This document shows, in pieces, positions 13,501 through 27,900 of a stretch of 64,000 nt of DNA (its first letter is position 1; each line of letters opens with the position of its first letter). The position numbers were made by a program, and so were the translations under genes. Source of the DNA: Asterias rubens (Eukaryota; Echinodermata; Asteroidea; Forcipulatida; Asteriidae); contig NC_047066.1 in the NCBI RefSeq assembly GCF_902459465.1, positions 14,945,047 through 15,009,046 on the forward strand. Reading direction: 5' to 3'. The notes beneath the pieces are model-generated. The model was not told the DNA's origin and did no database searches. It saw nothing but the letters and a program-made list of their open reading frames with translations.

Positions 13501-15963
13501 TGCTATGGGCATTTCAGTAGAAGCCGCTTACAACCAGCCGCTATGGTCTCTCATGGTCTCAATATGGTCTCACAAGTGCAATGACTGGAACTCATATTCT
13601 CAACTCGAGTATTATGCACTACAGTAGGTGTCTCTCTGTCATATCTGCGGTATAAACCTTGAATTTCCTCTCCTGTTGAATCACTAAATTGTTACTCTTT
13701 GTAAAAAGCGAAAAGACTTTGTGTTTAATTAAAGACATTGGACACTTTTGGTTATTGTCAAAGACCAGTCTTCTCACTCGGTGTATCTCAACATATGCAC
13801 AAAATATCAAACCTGTGAAAATTTGAACACAATTGGTCGTCGGAGTTGTGAGATAATAATGGAAGAAAAAACACCCTTGTCACACGAAGTTGTGTGCTTC
13901 CAGATGCTTGATTTCAGGACCTCAAAATCTAATTCAGAGGTCTTGAAATCAAATTCAAATATTTTAATGGAAAATTACTTCTTTCTCGAAAACTACGTTA
14001 CTTCAGAGGGAGTCGTTTCTCGCAATGTTTTATACTATCAAATGCTAACAAATATTTTGAGTAATTACCAACAGTGTCCACTGCCTTTAAACTACAAATC
14101 AATTCTACTTACCTCATTCATTGACATGTGTTCAATCTCAACTACTTTAGCAGTGATGGTCTCCGGGCACTGAGCAAAGCTTCCATACTCCCTAATCAAA
14201 CAGCTTACATTCAGTGACTGTAGATACAAATGTTGGCCGTCCACCGCTGTATACATACAACAACAAAACATAACATAAATCTCTCATGAGTTTCAATTGT
14301 TCTCAATTGGCATCAATTATGTACTAACCTCAGAAATAATTTGGGGTTGAACAAAGACAAATTTACTTGAGTGGGATTTGAACCAACTAACAACCTCCAG
14401 ATCAATGCGCAGGCGCTCTACCAACTGAACTATCTACCTGTCTCCCTATTTATTAGTCAATATCTCTGTTCGAGGGTGCCATTGAGGGATCACATTGACT
14501 GGTGTAGCAGCCCTTACAGTTATATAAGTTCTTTTGTCCCGTAAAACACGCCCAGGTGGCCCGCGACCATTATTTTCTGTACGTCACGCCATGTGCGTTT
14601 CTCTGTATATAAAGCTCGAGTGCACACGCACTCCCCCCGCACTTCGAATTTTACCCTCTGAGCAAGCAACAGAAACCAACCTACTCGTTGTACATGTGTA
14701 TGTATATTATTTCTTAAACCGTTATCGCCTTTTCATTATCAACTATCATTTTCCCAGAACAGAGATAAATGACAAAGTAGGGAAACCGCCAACATATGGC
14801 TTGGTAGCTTAGTTAGAGGGCCGGCACATTAACCCGGAGATCATTGGTTCAAATCCCATTGAAGTCAATTTGTGTTCAAACCCAAATCATTTTAAAAACA
14901 TTTACCCAGTCAGTTTCCCTTGTGGTTTGATACCTCATAAATAAGTATAACGTGTGATGTACTTTATATTTACTATCTCGGGTTAGCAAAACACAAAAGT
15001 TGAAATCCTAGACAAATGAATGTGTATTAAAATAGAAATTTAAATGGCAAAGTTAGAACATCATTTAAACAACTGTAATCAATAGAAACATACCTTGATA
15101 GAAGTAGTATACATGTCCCTTGCCTTCACTCCGTTCTGCCGAAGCTGACGCCCCCTCTAGTTGCTCGCGCCTCTGTCTAGTCGGGACGGGACTTTCTCTT
15201 CCCACCTCTTCATCATCCTTGGACACTCCCTCGACCACGCCCTCGACCACGCCCTTGACAACGCTCTCATCAGTACTGTCTTGCAACTGGCCTTCTGCTT
15301 GGACCGGCGTCCCCGCTGCATCTGATCCACCAACAGACGGCAACTGGTGCTCCATCTTGCTCGGTGTCCCTTTAGCGTTGCGAGATGTGGAGTAGTCTTG
15401 GAAAGGTTCTTCGATGGTGAAGCCTTCTAGAATCGGACTGTGACGGCCAGCATTGTGTTCTTCAGGATCATGCTCTTCGTCAGAGAAGGCTGAAGAGTAG
15501 TGCTTGTAATTCTACGACAGAGATAATGATTAGGATTTGAACCCATGACCTTTGCATTGCTAGAGCAGATGTCTATACCATTAGACCACAGACTAGAATA
15601 GTTACCATAGGCCTACTGTTTACTGCATACTATTTTCATTTCAAGCACCATCAGACATACTGTATAATATAAGAGAAGATTTATCTCATTTGTCTTTATG
15701 ATTGTACATACGTCATTGCTCAATAGAATTGAATGGCGCTTATTTAACTAAAAGTCAAAATTTTGACATCACTTGTTTTTTGTTTACGGTATTACAAAGT
15801 ATGGTTTTATTGGTCCATTGAATAACACATGACAGCCAGTCTTTCAGAAAAATAAATCTCAAGCTTACATTACAAGGAGGTGATAGACCAGAGTATGCTT
15901 CTTCATGATGCTTTTCTTGCTCTTGATCATCTTGTAGGTTCAATCCTGTTAACAACAAATAAC

Positions 15964-15997
<34 letters not shown>

Positions 15998-18900
15998 CCA
16001 CTTCGCATTTGTAGTGGGACATTGTTTGGAAAAAATGGCACAGGCTTGCAAACTCCACTTGCCCTGTGAGCTGCTAAAAACCAGGCAACGGACATGTTTA
16101 AAAACCAGGCAACGGACATGTTTAAAAAGCTCATACTTTGTATATGTGATGTAATAACAAAAGCATTTAAAATGTGTCAATCTATGTTTGAGTAAATTTT
16201 GGGTGAACAAAGAAATATTGACTAGAGCAGTGTTTGGACCAACAATCTCCCAGATAACTACTAAATGCTGTTGGTCTGCCAAATTTACATGTGTCAGTTT
16301 CCCTTGTGGTTTATAACTTTGACTTTTTTTAGTGTGTAAATGTCACTTCGTTTGACTATGAATTCACTTGTGATCACTACCATTCAAACATCAGAAAGAT
16401 ACATTTTTGACAACTCATGCTAAAAATCTAGGCGTTTGAGTTCTAAGAAAGTCCAGATAAAGAAGAAGTAATAAATGGAAGATGCAGACTACTCACCTAC
16501 AACAGCAGAGGATAGTTTCTGAATTTTCTTCACATTATGAATGCTTTGTTCTCTTTCCTAAGTACGAGATTTAAATAAAAGCACCATTAGACTCTGATGA
16601 TATTGCCACAGATTGTACAGTACACAAATGAATATACTGAAAAATGGGTTGTCTAAATTTAAAGATGAAACTGCTAACTCGGCTTATCAGTCGATACGAC
16701 CATGCTTCCTGTTTCCAGAACTAGAATGAAGGCTGGGTATGGTATAGCTGATTTGCTGTTGCTGCCCAGCGTCTATGGAGTGAGCTTCCTGCCTGTCTGA
16801 GAGAAGCAATCTCGATGTTTGTATTCAAACGTCTCCTTCAGGCAATCTTGTCCTGCGATCAACCCTAATTTGTTTGTTTTTTGTTTTTGTTCCTTCAGTC
16901 AGTTATTTAATCATGTTTTTGTTTGCATTTCCTGTAAAGCGATCTGTTCTTTGTATCAGCGCTATACACATATTCTGTATTACTTAATATTATCATCAAT
17001 ATTATTAACAGAATCTTCATTTCCAAAAAGATGGACAACTAGATGGTTGGACACAATAGGGCCATCTCTGTTTTCAGTTCTCTTGTTTACAAATGGGTGT
17101 ATGAAACAATAATAAAACCAACACTTATATTATGGCAAACCATGTATAATTATGTAACTTACCTTGATCATTTCCAGAGCTGCTAAAGGGAAGCTGTCCT
17201 CTAAATCCTGTATTTTAAAGTGGTTGATATACAAAACATGACTTTTTCCATAAATTTATAACTGACAGCTGCAGGTTTTAATTATTTTATAATACCAATA
17301 CTCATCCTTTAATTCAAGTAGAATTGATATGAAGCGATACATAACGAAAAGGGCTAGAAATCGCTAACTAAGTAAGGTTTGCAGGTTATAAACAAATAAA
17401 TACTTATTTCTTAATGGCGGGGTGGGGGGGGGGTTAGGGAAAAGACCGGGTATACAAATGTCTGCCGTGTATTGGGTTGGGTTGGGACAGTTAACTGGTT
17501 CAAACCGTTTGGCTATAGTTTTTTTGTTTTGTTTTTCATCCTGATAGATCTTGGAAAGTGTATTGACATCAGCTTGTAGTTCAGATTGGAATCGTACAAA
17601 CAGTTATAAACCAGACGACACAAGTTCAGAATAACCGTTCAGCAAAATCAACAGGCACAACTCTAGATGTGATTCTATAGATATACAACTGAAACTCTAC
17701 ATTTAAGTTAAATTCCATTAGAATGAAGGAACCCTTATATTCGTAAAAAGTTGTTATTGTTGACAGAAAACATTTCAATACCATTGGTGATATAAGTCAT
17801 TGTGGTTATGGATACGTACCCCATCGTTCTCCTGAATTTGAGTCAATAAGGCAGCCCTCTCTGGTTCGATAATCTAACAATAACAAATAATAATACTTAA
17901 GTCTTTATATATAGGCTACAGGTGTACTTATCATTACTTATTTCCAAAAGTGTTGCGGTACCCGCAGCTAAAGAAATAAAGGATTCGATCTGCCTCTAGC
18001 TACTGGGCAATCTTAATGATGCTCTAGAATTGCAAAGGTCGTGGGTTTGAATCTGAAACGAGTAATATGCCTGGTGGTTTTTTTTCACAGAACTCGGGAC
18101 AGTACTGAGTATACAGTGCTAACACGCATCGGTGTATATGGGTAAAAACCATAATTTTTTGACTGTCCCACTCTATCAGTTTAATGTGTTAACAATAAGT
18201 GGGAGAAAACATACAGTCGTTATGCGCAGAGAAAAAAAATGCAATGTTTGAAATGGTTTGTAGTGGACGAGAGAGAGAACGCGGCAAGGGGTCAGTGTTC
18301 TTACCATCTCTTTGACTTGCTCAGGGGTCGCTAGCAGCAGCTTAACCATACACGTGCTGCTTGGGTCATCTGAGTAGGCAACCAAACACATGTTCATTAT
18401 GTACAAGATAGCTCAGGCTCAATTATTAGAAGCGTTGGAGCAAAACAAGATTCTTTAAAAATAACTTTTAAACTTCTTTTTTAACTTCTTAAGCAGCTTT
18501 CAAACAAAACACTGATTGTACAGACTATGCACGACTTGTGGGAAGTCAACCATTTTTTAGGAAGCTTGGTTTCCAAAACACATTACTTTAATGCGTGAGG
18601 TAAGCCTTTGAAGTAAAACAGATCTAAAAATGACAGCTGCTGTTGGTTTTTATTGCCATTAATTTTAAGAGTGATCAAGAAATGTAAACCTTCCCCATTA
18701 AGACCCAGGGTCTTTATCACAGCAGCTATAAAAAGAAAATAAATCCCAAAAGTACTGCCGTCGATTTCACAAAACTCTTCCTAACTTAAAACTAATCTTA
18801 GGACTTAGGACGAGTCCCAACCCTGCACTGTAGCATGCAGACCTTAAGATTAATCCTAAGTTAGGACGAGTTACTCGTCCTAACTCGAGATAAGACGAGT

Positions 18901-21900
18901 CCTAACTCTTTGTGAAAGTGACCCCTGGTACATTTTCTCTGGTTGTACATACCTTCTATGGTAAAGAGTTTCCCATACTCCCTGGTAGTATGAGGCTGAG
19001 TGACAACAGAGCCTTTCTCTCGTTTCATCAGACGGAAGGTTATCTCATCACCCTGGCTGTATCCATGGGTTGCCTTGGCAATAACACTGAAAAACAAAGA
19101 ATTGGTGTGGTTTGTTAAATTCTTTAGGTCTAGATTGTTCTACCATAATGCAATCTCCAAAGCTTATAGTGCACGGCTTGAAATTTACACTGGACCACTG
19201 GCCCGATGCCATTGATTTCAGCATTGGGCTGGTAAAACGGCCAGAGAGGTCCAGCTGTCTAGTGTTTTTCAATTCAATTTACCTTTGTATTGACTATAAT
19301 TCATGTAATTACCAGTACAAAAAAGAATGTTCAAATATTGATTTTGTGTCTGATAAATGTTTTTAAATTCTAAAAAAGAATACAAATCTTCTCTAAGGGT
19401 TTGTTCAAATAAAAACAGTGTATTTTATTGATCAACTGTGTAGATATTTGTCCTCCTTTTGATTCTGGTCTTATAAAAGAATTTCTGGTCCAGAATTCTT
19501 TTTTCCAAAACCGAGCCCTGTATTGACAAAAACAACAAGGCAGATTGAGTCCATAGACTAGTGAACTTAGATGGACCTGGTACCTAGCCAGGATCCCTTA
19601 TGAGTTAAGAATGATATTTCTGCATAAATCCCGGGCAGCTCAGTACGTTTGTTCTTCTACATTAATTTACAGATCAAAGTGAAGATTTATTTCATCATTG
19701 CTACCACTTAAGTACAAAGTTAATGTACATTCGGAACTACATGGCACATGGTCTTAACTGCTCTAAACTTCATCTTTGAGAGGGCATGTTCAAAGGACAA
19801 TTTCATTGTGAACCTCTTTACAGCCTATGGGAATCTCTTTGAGGGGCACCAAGTCCAAGTTCAATGCAAAATGTTAGTTGGCAGATAATGCTCTGCAACT
19901 GTCTGTACCTTTTCAGATCTTTCTCATGCACCGCTTCATAGCAGATAGGGCATTTTCTCCAGGTCCTGTCACCCAAAGCAAGATAGTGCAGTACACATGT
20001 CCAACAGTAGATGTGACCACAGCGTGTAATTTTAGCTAAAAAGGAATAAACCAAATTGTATTTACAACAAAACAGACATGTCACTTTGCAATTGTTAAAC
20101 AGAGATGAAAATGGATTAGAGCAAAAAGAAGTTGCCGGTTTTTCACTATGACACTGAAATCAGCTGATTGGCTGAAAATTGCATGTCTCAGCAGACTTGT
20201 TAAAGGGAAGGCAACAAGATGAATGAGTGAAGATACGCAATAATGGATAAGGGTCTTGGTCAGTGACAGAAGCACGGTAACTGGTATTCGAGTAGGATTC
20301 AAACCCACATATTAATGCTTAACAACCTGATATTTACAACATTGAAACCTCAGAAATAGGAACACTAGTTTTACGAATCCACAAAAAGTGATGCATGAAG
20401 TCATTTGAGTAATGCTTTATCACATGTACACATACAAATGATGTAGTATTTTAAAAAGAAATGTACAAAAATCAATTTTCCCCGAGGTCACCAGCAAATG
20501 GCACCCACTTTTTACCATAGCTTTTTTTGAGGCCTGTAATCTAAAAATCTGGACAATTCCAATTAAGTCTGAATAGTCAGCAGGTATGTATTTTGTCCTA
20601 ATCACTTAACACGTTATCGTGAATGACAAGATATGCATACTAACCTGCTGTTGGTGGGTAGAGACAGATGGGGCATGATGGAACCTCCTGACCAAGAATC
20701 CTCTGCAAATAGATGGCGAATAAAGTAATATCAAGTTCACCATTCTCTCAGTATCATTTACAAGTAACCAACCATTTGAAATCATTCAACTACACAGGGC
20801 CCATTTTCATGGCTCTGCTTACCGCTGAATTCTGCGCTTACGATCACTATCCCCCACTTACGTGCAAGCGCCAAAATTCTGCACTAGCCTTCTAAGCGTA
20901 GAATGCCTAGTAACGTGGAGTACGCACGCGCAGCCATGGCAGCAGCCAAAATTCGCCGCTAACCCGTGAAATACGCTTGCAGTAAGCACAGAATTCCCGG
21001 TTTCCGTAAGCGCCGATTCTGTGCTTACGGTTGGCAGAGCCATGAAACTGGGCCCTGGTTGTGTATGCTACAACAACGTTGTTTGTCTGTGCGAATCAAT
21101 CCACTTTGGTTCAATTCAATGTTGTTTAACAGTGTTTTCCAGTGTAAATGGGATGCTTTTTGCTTTTTCAAAGTCGCCCAGTATTTCAATGTGAGGGCTA
21201 CACTTATAACTGATTTGGGCTATTTGCCCAAATCAACCGCCACCAAGGGCACGTTTTGCCACCTAATCCTGGGGCTGAAACAGGGTTACCCCCATTCACT
21301 GTCTGTAAGGATGTAGGCATGGTTATCATCCACTAGGAGCCTGGCTGATAGAGCAGTATGCACTTCCTTCCCAACTTTGTACAAAGCAATGATGGCAAAG
21401 TGCCTTGCTCAATCAATGGCACAAGTGTCATGACTGGGTATTGAACCCACACTCTGCTGCTGACAGCACCAAAGCTTGGGTCAGGTGAACTAGATCGCTC
21501 GGCCACGACTTGCCAACATCACAAAACCATACAACGACAGACTGTAATCTAGAAATTCTTCTCACCACTTGTTCAATGAGATCCCAATCTACCAGCTTGT
21601 CTGCATTTTTACACTGTATGGAATAATCACAGCCAGCCTTCACCACAAACTGACAACTGCAGGAGAAAAACCAATTTAATAAACAGCAAACATGGACAGT
21701 GTCACTGAACGTGATGAAAATCAATGATCAACAAATTGTAAATTTGAATTCCTATGATTTGAGGATGGTTGAAAAGTTCAACTACGTTTTTACTTCTTGT
21801 AAAATCATTCAGTATTAGAAACTGCCAAATTTTCTCAGTAGACCTACACACATGTGAAGATATTGAGCTTAGATTGATGTTGCTGTCTTATAAATCTTTT

Positions 21901-24900
21901 GTGGCTCAGTTTTTTGTGTTCTTCTACATTAATTTTACAGATCAAAGTGAAGATTTATTTCATCATTGCCACTGGTGAAGAGAAACTTCAACATCCTGCA
22001 CAAAAAAAACCTGTAACACACACATTGGAAATCAATGAGTCCATCATGCATGGTGTGCAATGCAAAGTGCGCGGATCCTTCAAAACAAAGAGATTTACAC
22101 AGTTGAGTACTGAATCATTCTTTACAGATAAAGCGGTACGCAATATGGGTACATTTATATGTGCGTTGCTGGTGTGTGATTCAATTTTTACGCATTGTGC
22201 ACTAATGCATAATAGACACAAGAAATTCTTGCCTTTCATGGGCACTGAGGCGATGACCAGTGACATTGAGGATGCTTGGTTAATATATTGCCCAGGTGTC
22301 CTCCCTGTTGCCCAAACAGATTTAGATAAATAACTTACTTGGCCTGAAGGAACTGTTCTTTGTTGTACCGAGGGTAGCGTTGAGTCCACTTATTCCTACC
22401 CCTCCACCCTCCAGGTGTTGTGTAGTCTGACGCACCATCCCTAGGGGCCATGGTGAAGTTTATCAAATGGGTCAGATTCATCTTCTTGGGTCCGTGAGTG
22501 AGCGCAGAACCAAACTCTGCACTCTGAGCCTTTGTCACCTGACGGTCGCAAAGAATAAGAAACAACAACAAATTGAATAAAACATGCATCCACATCGCTA
22601 CTTACATGTACATGGACAATACTCGGGCCACAATGTACCGAGTCGAGTTTCTTCAATTAGTTGTTGTTCAATCATTGTACACCTACTTTAGTGTATTTAG
22701 GTCCACTGATTTTCCGCGATCGCGGAAAACGGACGGAATTCGCGGAAACCGCCCTTTGAAACGGAAAACGGGATTTCAGAAAATTTGATTTTTTAAAAAA
22801 TTTTTCTTGACGCCAAAACTATTGAAATTGCATTCTTTATTAAGATTCTTTTTGTTAAACTAAAAAGGCATCAGAAATCAGACCATTAAAAAGTACGAGA
22901 TCGTAATCGTGGATCATTCTGTTCTACTTCACATCATCCTCAATGTTTACACACATGATGTACACACGTTGTTAACATGGTTAAGCGAAGGGCATTATTC
23001 GCGGCACGTTTTAAACATTTTTTGTTCACCCAAATTGCATTTTCTCCCTCTCTTTTACAAACAATAATACACAAACTAGCTTACCTATGATCTATAAGAA
23101 CACATACAATGTTTTTTCATCTCGGAAAGGTCTAAAATAAAACCGTAAACTGTCAACATTCTGTCGCCAAAGCGAAAACAAAATGGCTGACATTTTGTTT
23201 GTGGATGGAGAATGGTCACGTCCATAGACTTGTTCCCAAGTCTTTGATCATGCTGAAACAGCGCCCTCTTGTGGATACACTCCTGTCATTAGCCTACAAT
23301 GTGGCTGATGCAGAGAATCAACTGCAGTTTTAGACTTGGAATCAAGTCTATCACATCATGTGCATTGATACTGCAGTCACAGTGCAACCTTTTTACCATG
23401 ACTACATGTTTTTGTTTCATCGACTTCAGTATACAAAATAATCCACAATTATAAAAAAAGTATTTTTTTGAAATTTGTCAGTTCAAATGAACATCTTACG
23501 AAGTCAACATTAACAGTGCAACTTATCTCAAATTGATTTTTATAAGTGTGTCCCTGGGTATTAAACAACCTTTTATCTAATTAAAAAAAACATGAAACAG
23601 AATTTTTTGTGCCTGAAACGGAATTCATGTTTTTGCCAAATGGAATTTGCACTTTTCTGAAACGGAAAATCAGTGGCCCTATGTGATGCTGTAACGCGAC
23701 GAGTACCATGCATTTCCAATTGTGAGCTTTCTTACTGTTAGACCACAAAGCACTCATAATAACAAATGGACATATTTGAGTCCATACTAGATGGACATTG
23801 TACAGTTCCTTGCCAGAATGCCCTGCGAGTTAAGATATTTCTGATGAAATCATGGGTACATGTAGCTCAGTATTTGTGTTCTTCTACATTAGTTTACAGA
23901 TCAAAGTGAAGAATTATTTTATCATTGCTACAACGTACCAGTCAAGTACAAAGTTTATTTGTACAACTAAATGCACAGTGAATGCACTATGATGTGTTAA
24001 CTATTTGATAATACTACTTGCGAGTTAGAGGGAATGACTTTAAAAGTGGAATGTCATCTTTGAAACCATTTTCATTTTGCAAAGGACATTATATTCTTGA
24101 AAGCCTATAGATGGGAATCTTTTGAAGGGGCACCAAGGCCAAGACCACAGCAAACACAGGCAATGGTCACCAAGTAAATCCAGGCCTGAAAATATTTGGG
24201 TTGGGGTTATGAAGATTTGTTGGCCATCCATTATCTCAATTATAGACCTCAACAATTTAACACAAGTTTAAAGAATTGGTGCAAAGGTCAAAAGAAGATG
24301 GAACTGGCTTGATATGTGTACTATTAAGAAATGAGAACAATCACCATGGCATGACTGTCTTGACATGGCAACAAGAGGGCAAGAGAAAAAATGGAAGGTC
24401 GAAAACAACTTGGAGAAGAAAACTGGTTGCAATGTTTAATCAATGTTTATGCACATCTATTGCTGTAGTGCCATGAGTTTTGTGTTTTAGAATGTGCACT
24501 TTTTAAATAAACTTTTATGGTGTGTTTTGTAGAATTTAAAATGGTTGAGTTAAAAAATAAATAGGTTTGATCTGACCCACGTACCTCATCACGTCTGCCT
24601 GACCAGTTGTTATGGTTACGTGGCCTCTTATCAGCAAAACCCTTAGACCTTTGTGGATTGGATCTGCGCTGGGGACTGGGGTCCTGAGCCCCCTTAGAAA
24701 ATTGCACATCTCTTTTCTTGTTATACCCTTGTCCACTTCCATTACCGCGGCCATTATCTGGAATTTAAAAGGGGAAAAGACAATTAATTTGAGGTTTTAC
24801 AACAATTGTATTGAGTCCTGTAAGCAGGGTGCGAAATTAACGGTTGCCCGGTTGCCCGGGGCAACCAAAAAATCATCCGGGCAACCTGTGATTGTGTCGC

Positions 24901-27900
24901 CGTTGCCCGACGGGCAACCTTATGAAAAACAACAATTTAGGCCTAACCTGCTTATATTGTGCCAGCTCCAAAGATCGTTTGAATTTTCCACACACAAAAA
25001 ATATTTATGATGTTCAACCATTTTTGTATATTCCACGACGTCAACCGGACCGCGAGCCATGTGAGAACTTTTCAGCATCATCATTCACGTATTAAATAAT
25101 ATGCGATGGCACAGCGCGGTTAAAATTGCAGTGCTGTGTGGGGGTAATAGCGGGACAGTAATGCACGTGCGTAGGGTACACGTACAGCATTTACAATTGG
25201 AATTCACGTTCTTGTTCTGTCCCAACTATAAAATCAGCCTAACTGCAGATATATGGGCCTTTACTTACCATCTTTGCTGTGTAGCAAAACACATAGTTGG
25301 GTCATTTCTATAGTTGGGACTGAACGTTTGCATCGCTGATCCTGGTCGCACACGCGCTTTCCAGCAACCGCTGGTGCCGCGCAGTTGTCATGCTGCACAG
25401 TGTGCCGCGCGCGGGACCAGCTTGCAAATGATAAACACGATGAATGGAGGCTGCGGGCACACGCGCTTTCTAGAAATTGCGCTTTTCCGGGGATCACTGG
25501 TGCCACATAACAAGCGTGTGGGAACAGCTAGCGAGCATGTGTGAGCGCAGATCCACTCGCTACTTTAATTTGCGTGGTTGACACTGACAGTTCTAATATT
25601 TACGAAAGTTGCATGACACAAAGAATAACAATGAGCCTCCTAAAGTTTGGTTTCACGTTGGGTAAAAACACAAAACATGTAAGAAGTGATACCGACGCTG
25701 GTTTTGTCAAGAGTTAGAGTAAGACTTACTTTTATCTCTTTTTTTTCGGGCAACCTATTTTTCTTGTGGGCAACCTATTTTCAGTTGCTGGTTGCCCTGG
25801 GGGCAACCAGCAAATTTTCTTAATTTCGTACCCTGCTGTAAGTAATCCTTGTAGCTGGGACTATTAGAAAAGCAATTTTGAACCCTTCTGTATTCCTTGA
25901 TTTGTGAATTCCTTGGTGGCTCAGTTTTTGGTGTTCTTCTACATTAGTTTACAGATCAAAGTGAAGATTTATTTCATCATTGCCACTGGTGAAGGATCCT
26001 GGTGAAAAGAAAATTCTACATACACTGTACAAAAAACAAACATATTGTATACATGTAGTTTTAACTGTCGCCCATAAACAGTCAAACAATTTTAAAATAT
26101 GGCTAAAATTAGGCACACTGCCACCACTTAATCATTCTTAGTTTACTTGGTAAAATTATACCCTTACATGTACCTTTTCAGAAGGGTTTACAGAAAGGCA
26201 AACTTTGAACTGCTGTACAAAGCGTCAACATCATGAAAACAAAATTATTAGAAATCTGCAGCCGATTTTCAGGTTAATCCTATCTCGAGTTGTTCGTCCT
26301 AACTTGGAATGGGTTCAATGCGTCCCAATGTCTACGGAACTTAACTCGTCCTCTACGTGCTAAGATTAATCCCAAGTTAGGAGAGTTTGGTGAAATCGCT
26401 GCCTGGTCTATTCTCTATTTGTGGATGGTGGTGTTGACAGCAGGCCTCAAATTTCCCGGCGGCCACGACGGCCATGGCCGCCGGTGCCCTGCTTACTGGC
26501 CGTGGTGCCCCGAGAAAATCGGACATTTTCGCGGCCAAAAAGGCCGTGCCCTTTTTCTCCGATGGCCGCCGTGCCCTTTTTGAGATCAAAATTTATGTTT
26601 TGATACACCACCATCCGTCTTACATAAAATCAAACACTTACATGTACATTCTATATTAATACACGCACACAGAGCGCGGTCGGTTGAATGCTCATCACAC
26701 GGAATTTAAACGGACGGCAGCATATCCCTGCAGTGCATGTGTGTGTGCACGATGCAGAACGAACGACAGACGTGCATCCATAGACATTGTGTACTCGAAG
26801 TTTATACACGGGCCGGATGTACTTGCAACGACCATTTGAGAACAATCGCACTGCCAGTACTCATCTTGCAACACGCGTACCCACGCAAGGTTGTCCATGA
26901 TGGGTACCAGCTAATCACAATTTCGGTTCCATTCGAGGTTGGGCGTCCGCCTATTCCACTGGTATTGTGCTTGTTCACTGGTACTCGTACATGTTTGTGC
27001 ACGTGGGCCATGTTACGTAAATCACGCATCATGTACATGTACATGAAAGGTACATGTACATGTATGGTACATGTACATGTATGTCCGTTGAATAAATCTC
27101 CGCTCTGCACACAGTCAAGTGACAGCTCATTGTTTACGTCCGGCCGTCGCAACAAAATCTCCGCTGCACACAGTTAAGTGACAGTTCATTGTTTACGTCT
27201 GGCCATCGCAACAAAAAATGGATGCATACTTTTATTTCCCATTAATCAATAAAATTAAATACATTTAAAAATACTTGATGTTTTTTTGTTAAAGGAAAGC
27301 AAAAGTAATGAAATGGTTCATTAAAATAGCCTTCATGGACCTGAACAGAAATTGTTTCATGATCTTTATTTTTTATGGCCTTCATGCCCTTTTTGAAATT
27401 TTAAGTTGGCCTTGGTGCCCTACCCCATGGCCTTGGTGCCCTTTCAAAATTTGACAAATTCAAGGCCAAAGTGGCATTGCCCTAAAAATGTCATGTTGAC
27501 AATGTCAATGATGCTCGCTACATTTCATTATCTTTTCCAGACGAGTGCGTGAGAGTTTCCTCCGCGCGATGAAATGTGCATGTTCAGCAATTCCTCAGAC
27601 CTCAACTCAACTAAACTCAACTCAAATCAAAGAGTAGTTGCAATAACGCAACACTCTTCCCGACGACGGAGGAGGGTTACGTTATCGCAACTAGTCAAAC
27701 AAAGAGCAAAGAGAAAGATTTTCATAAAAGGGAAATAAAGTTCAACATTAATTAAAAAAGGTGGCTGGATGCACACATTTATCCAAAATGAAATGCAAAG
27801 TACTTATTAAACAAAATATTTTAAAAAGTATGGATAGGGCGGAAAGACTTCCATATCTTGCCACCAATTTTTCACTCATTTTATTTTTACCAAAAAAGAC

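Noticed and set aside
21899..22333. 144-codon plus-strand open frame in RNF10 intron 3
   Set aside because: It begins inside the dispersed intronic repeat (TTCTACATTA..ACAGATCAAAG), has no motif and no splice context.
26377..26603. Several overlapping open frames rich in Arg/Pro/Gly
   Set aside because: They arise from GGCC-rich terminal repeats of the 26441-27467 element in multiple frames on both strands.
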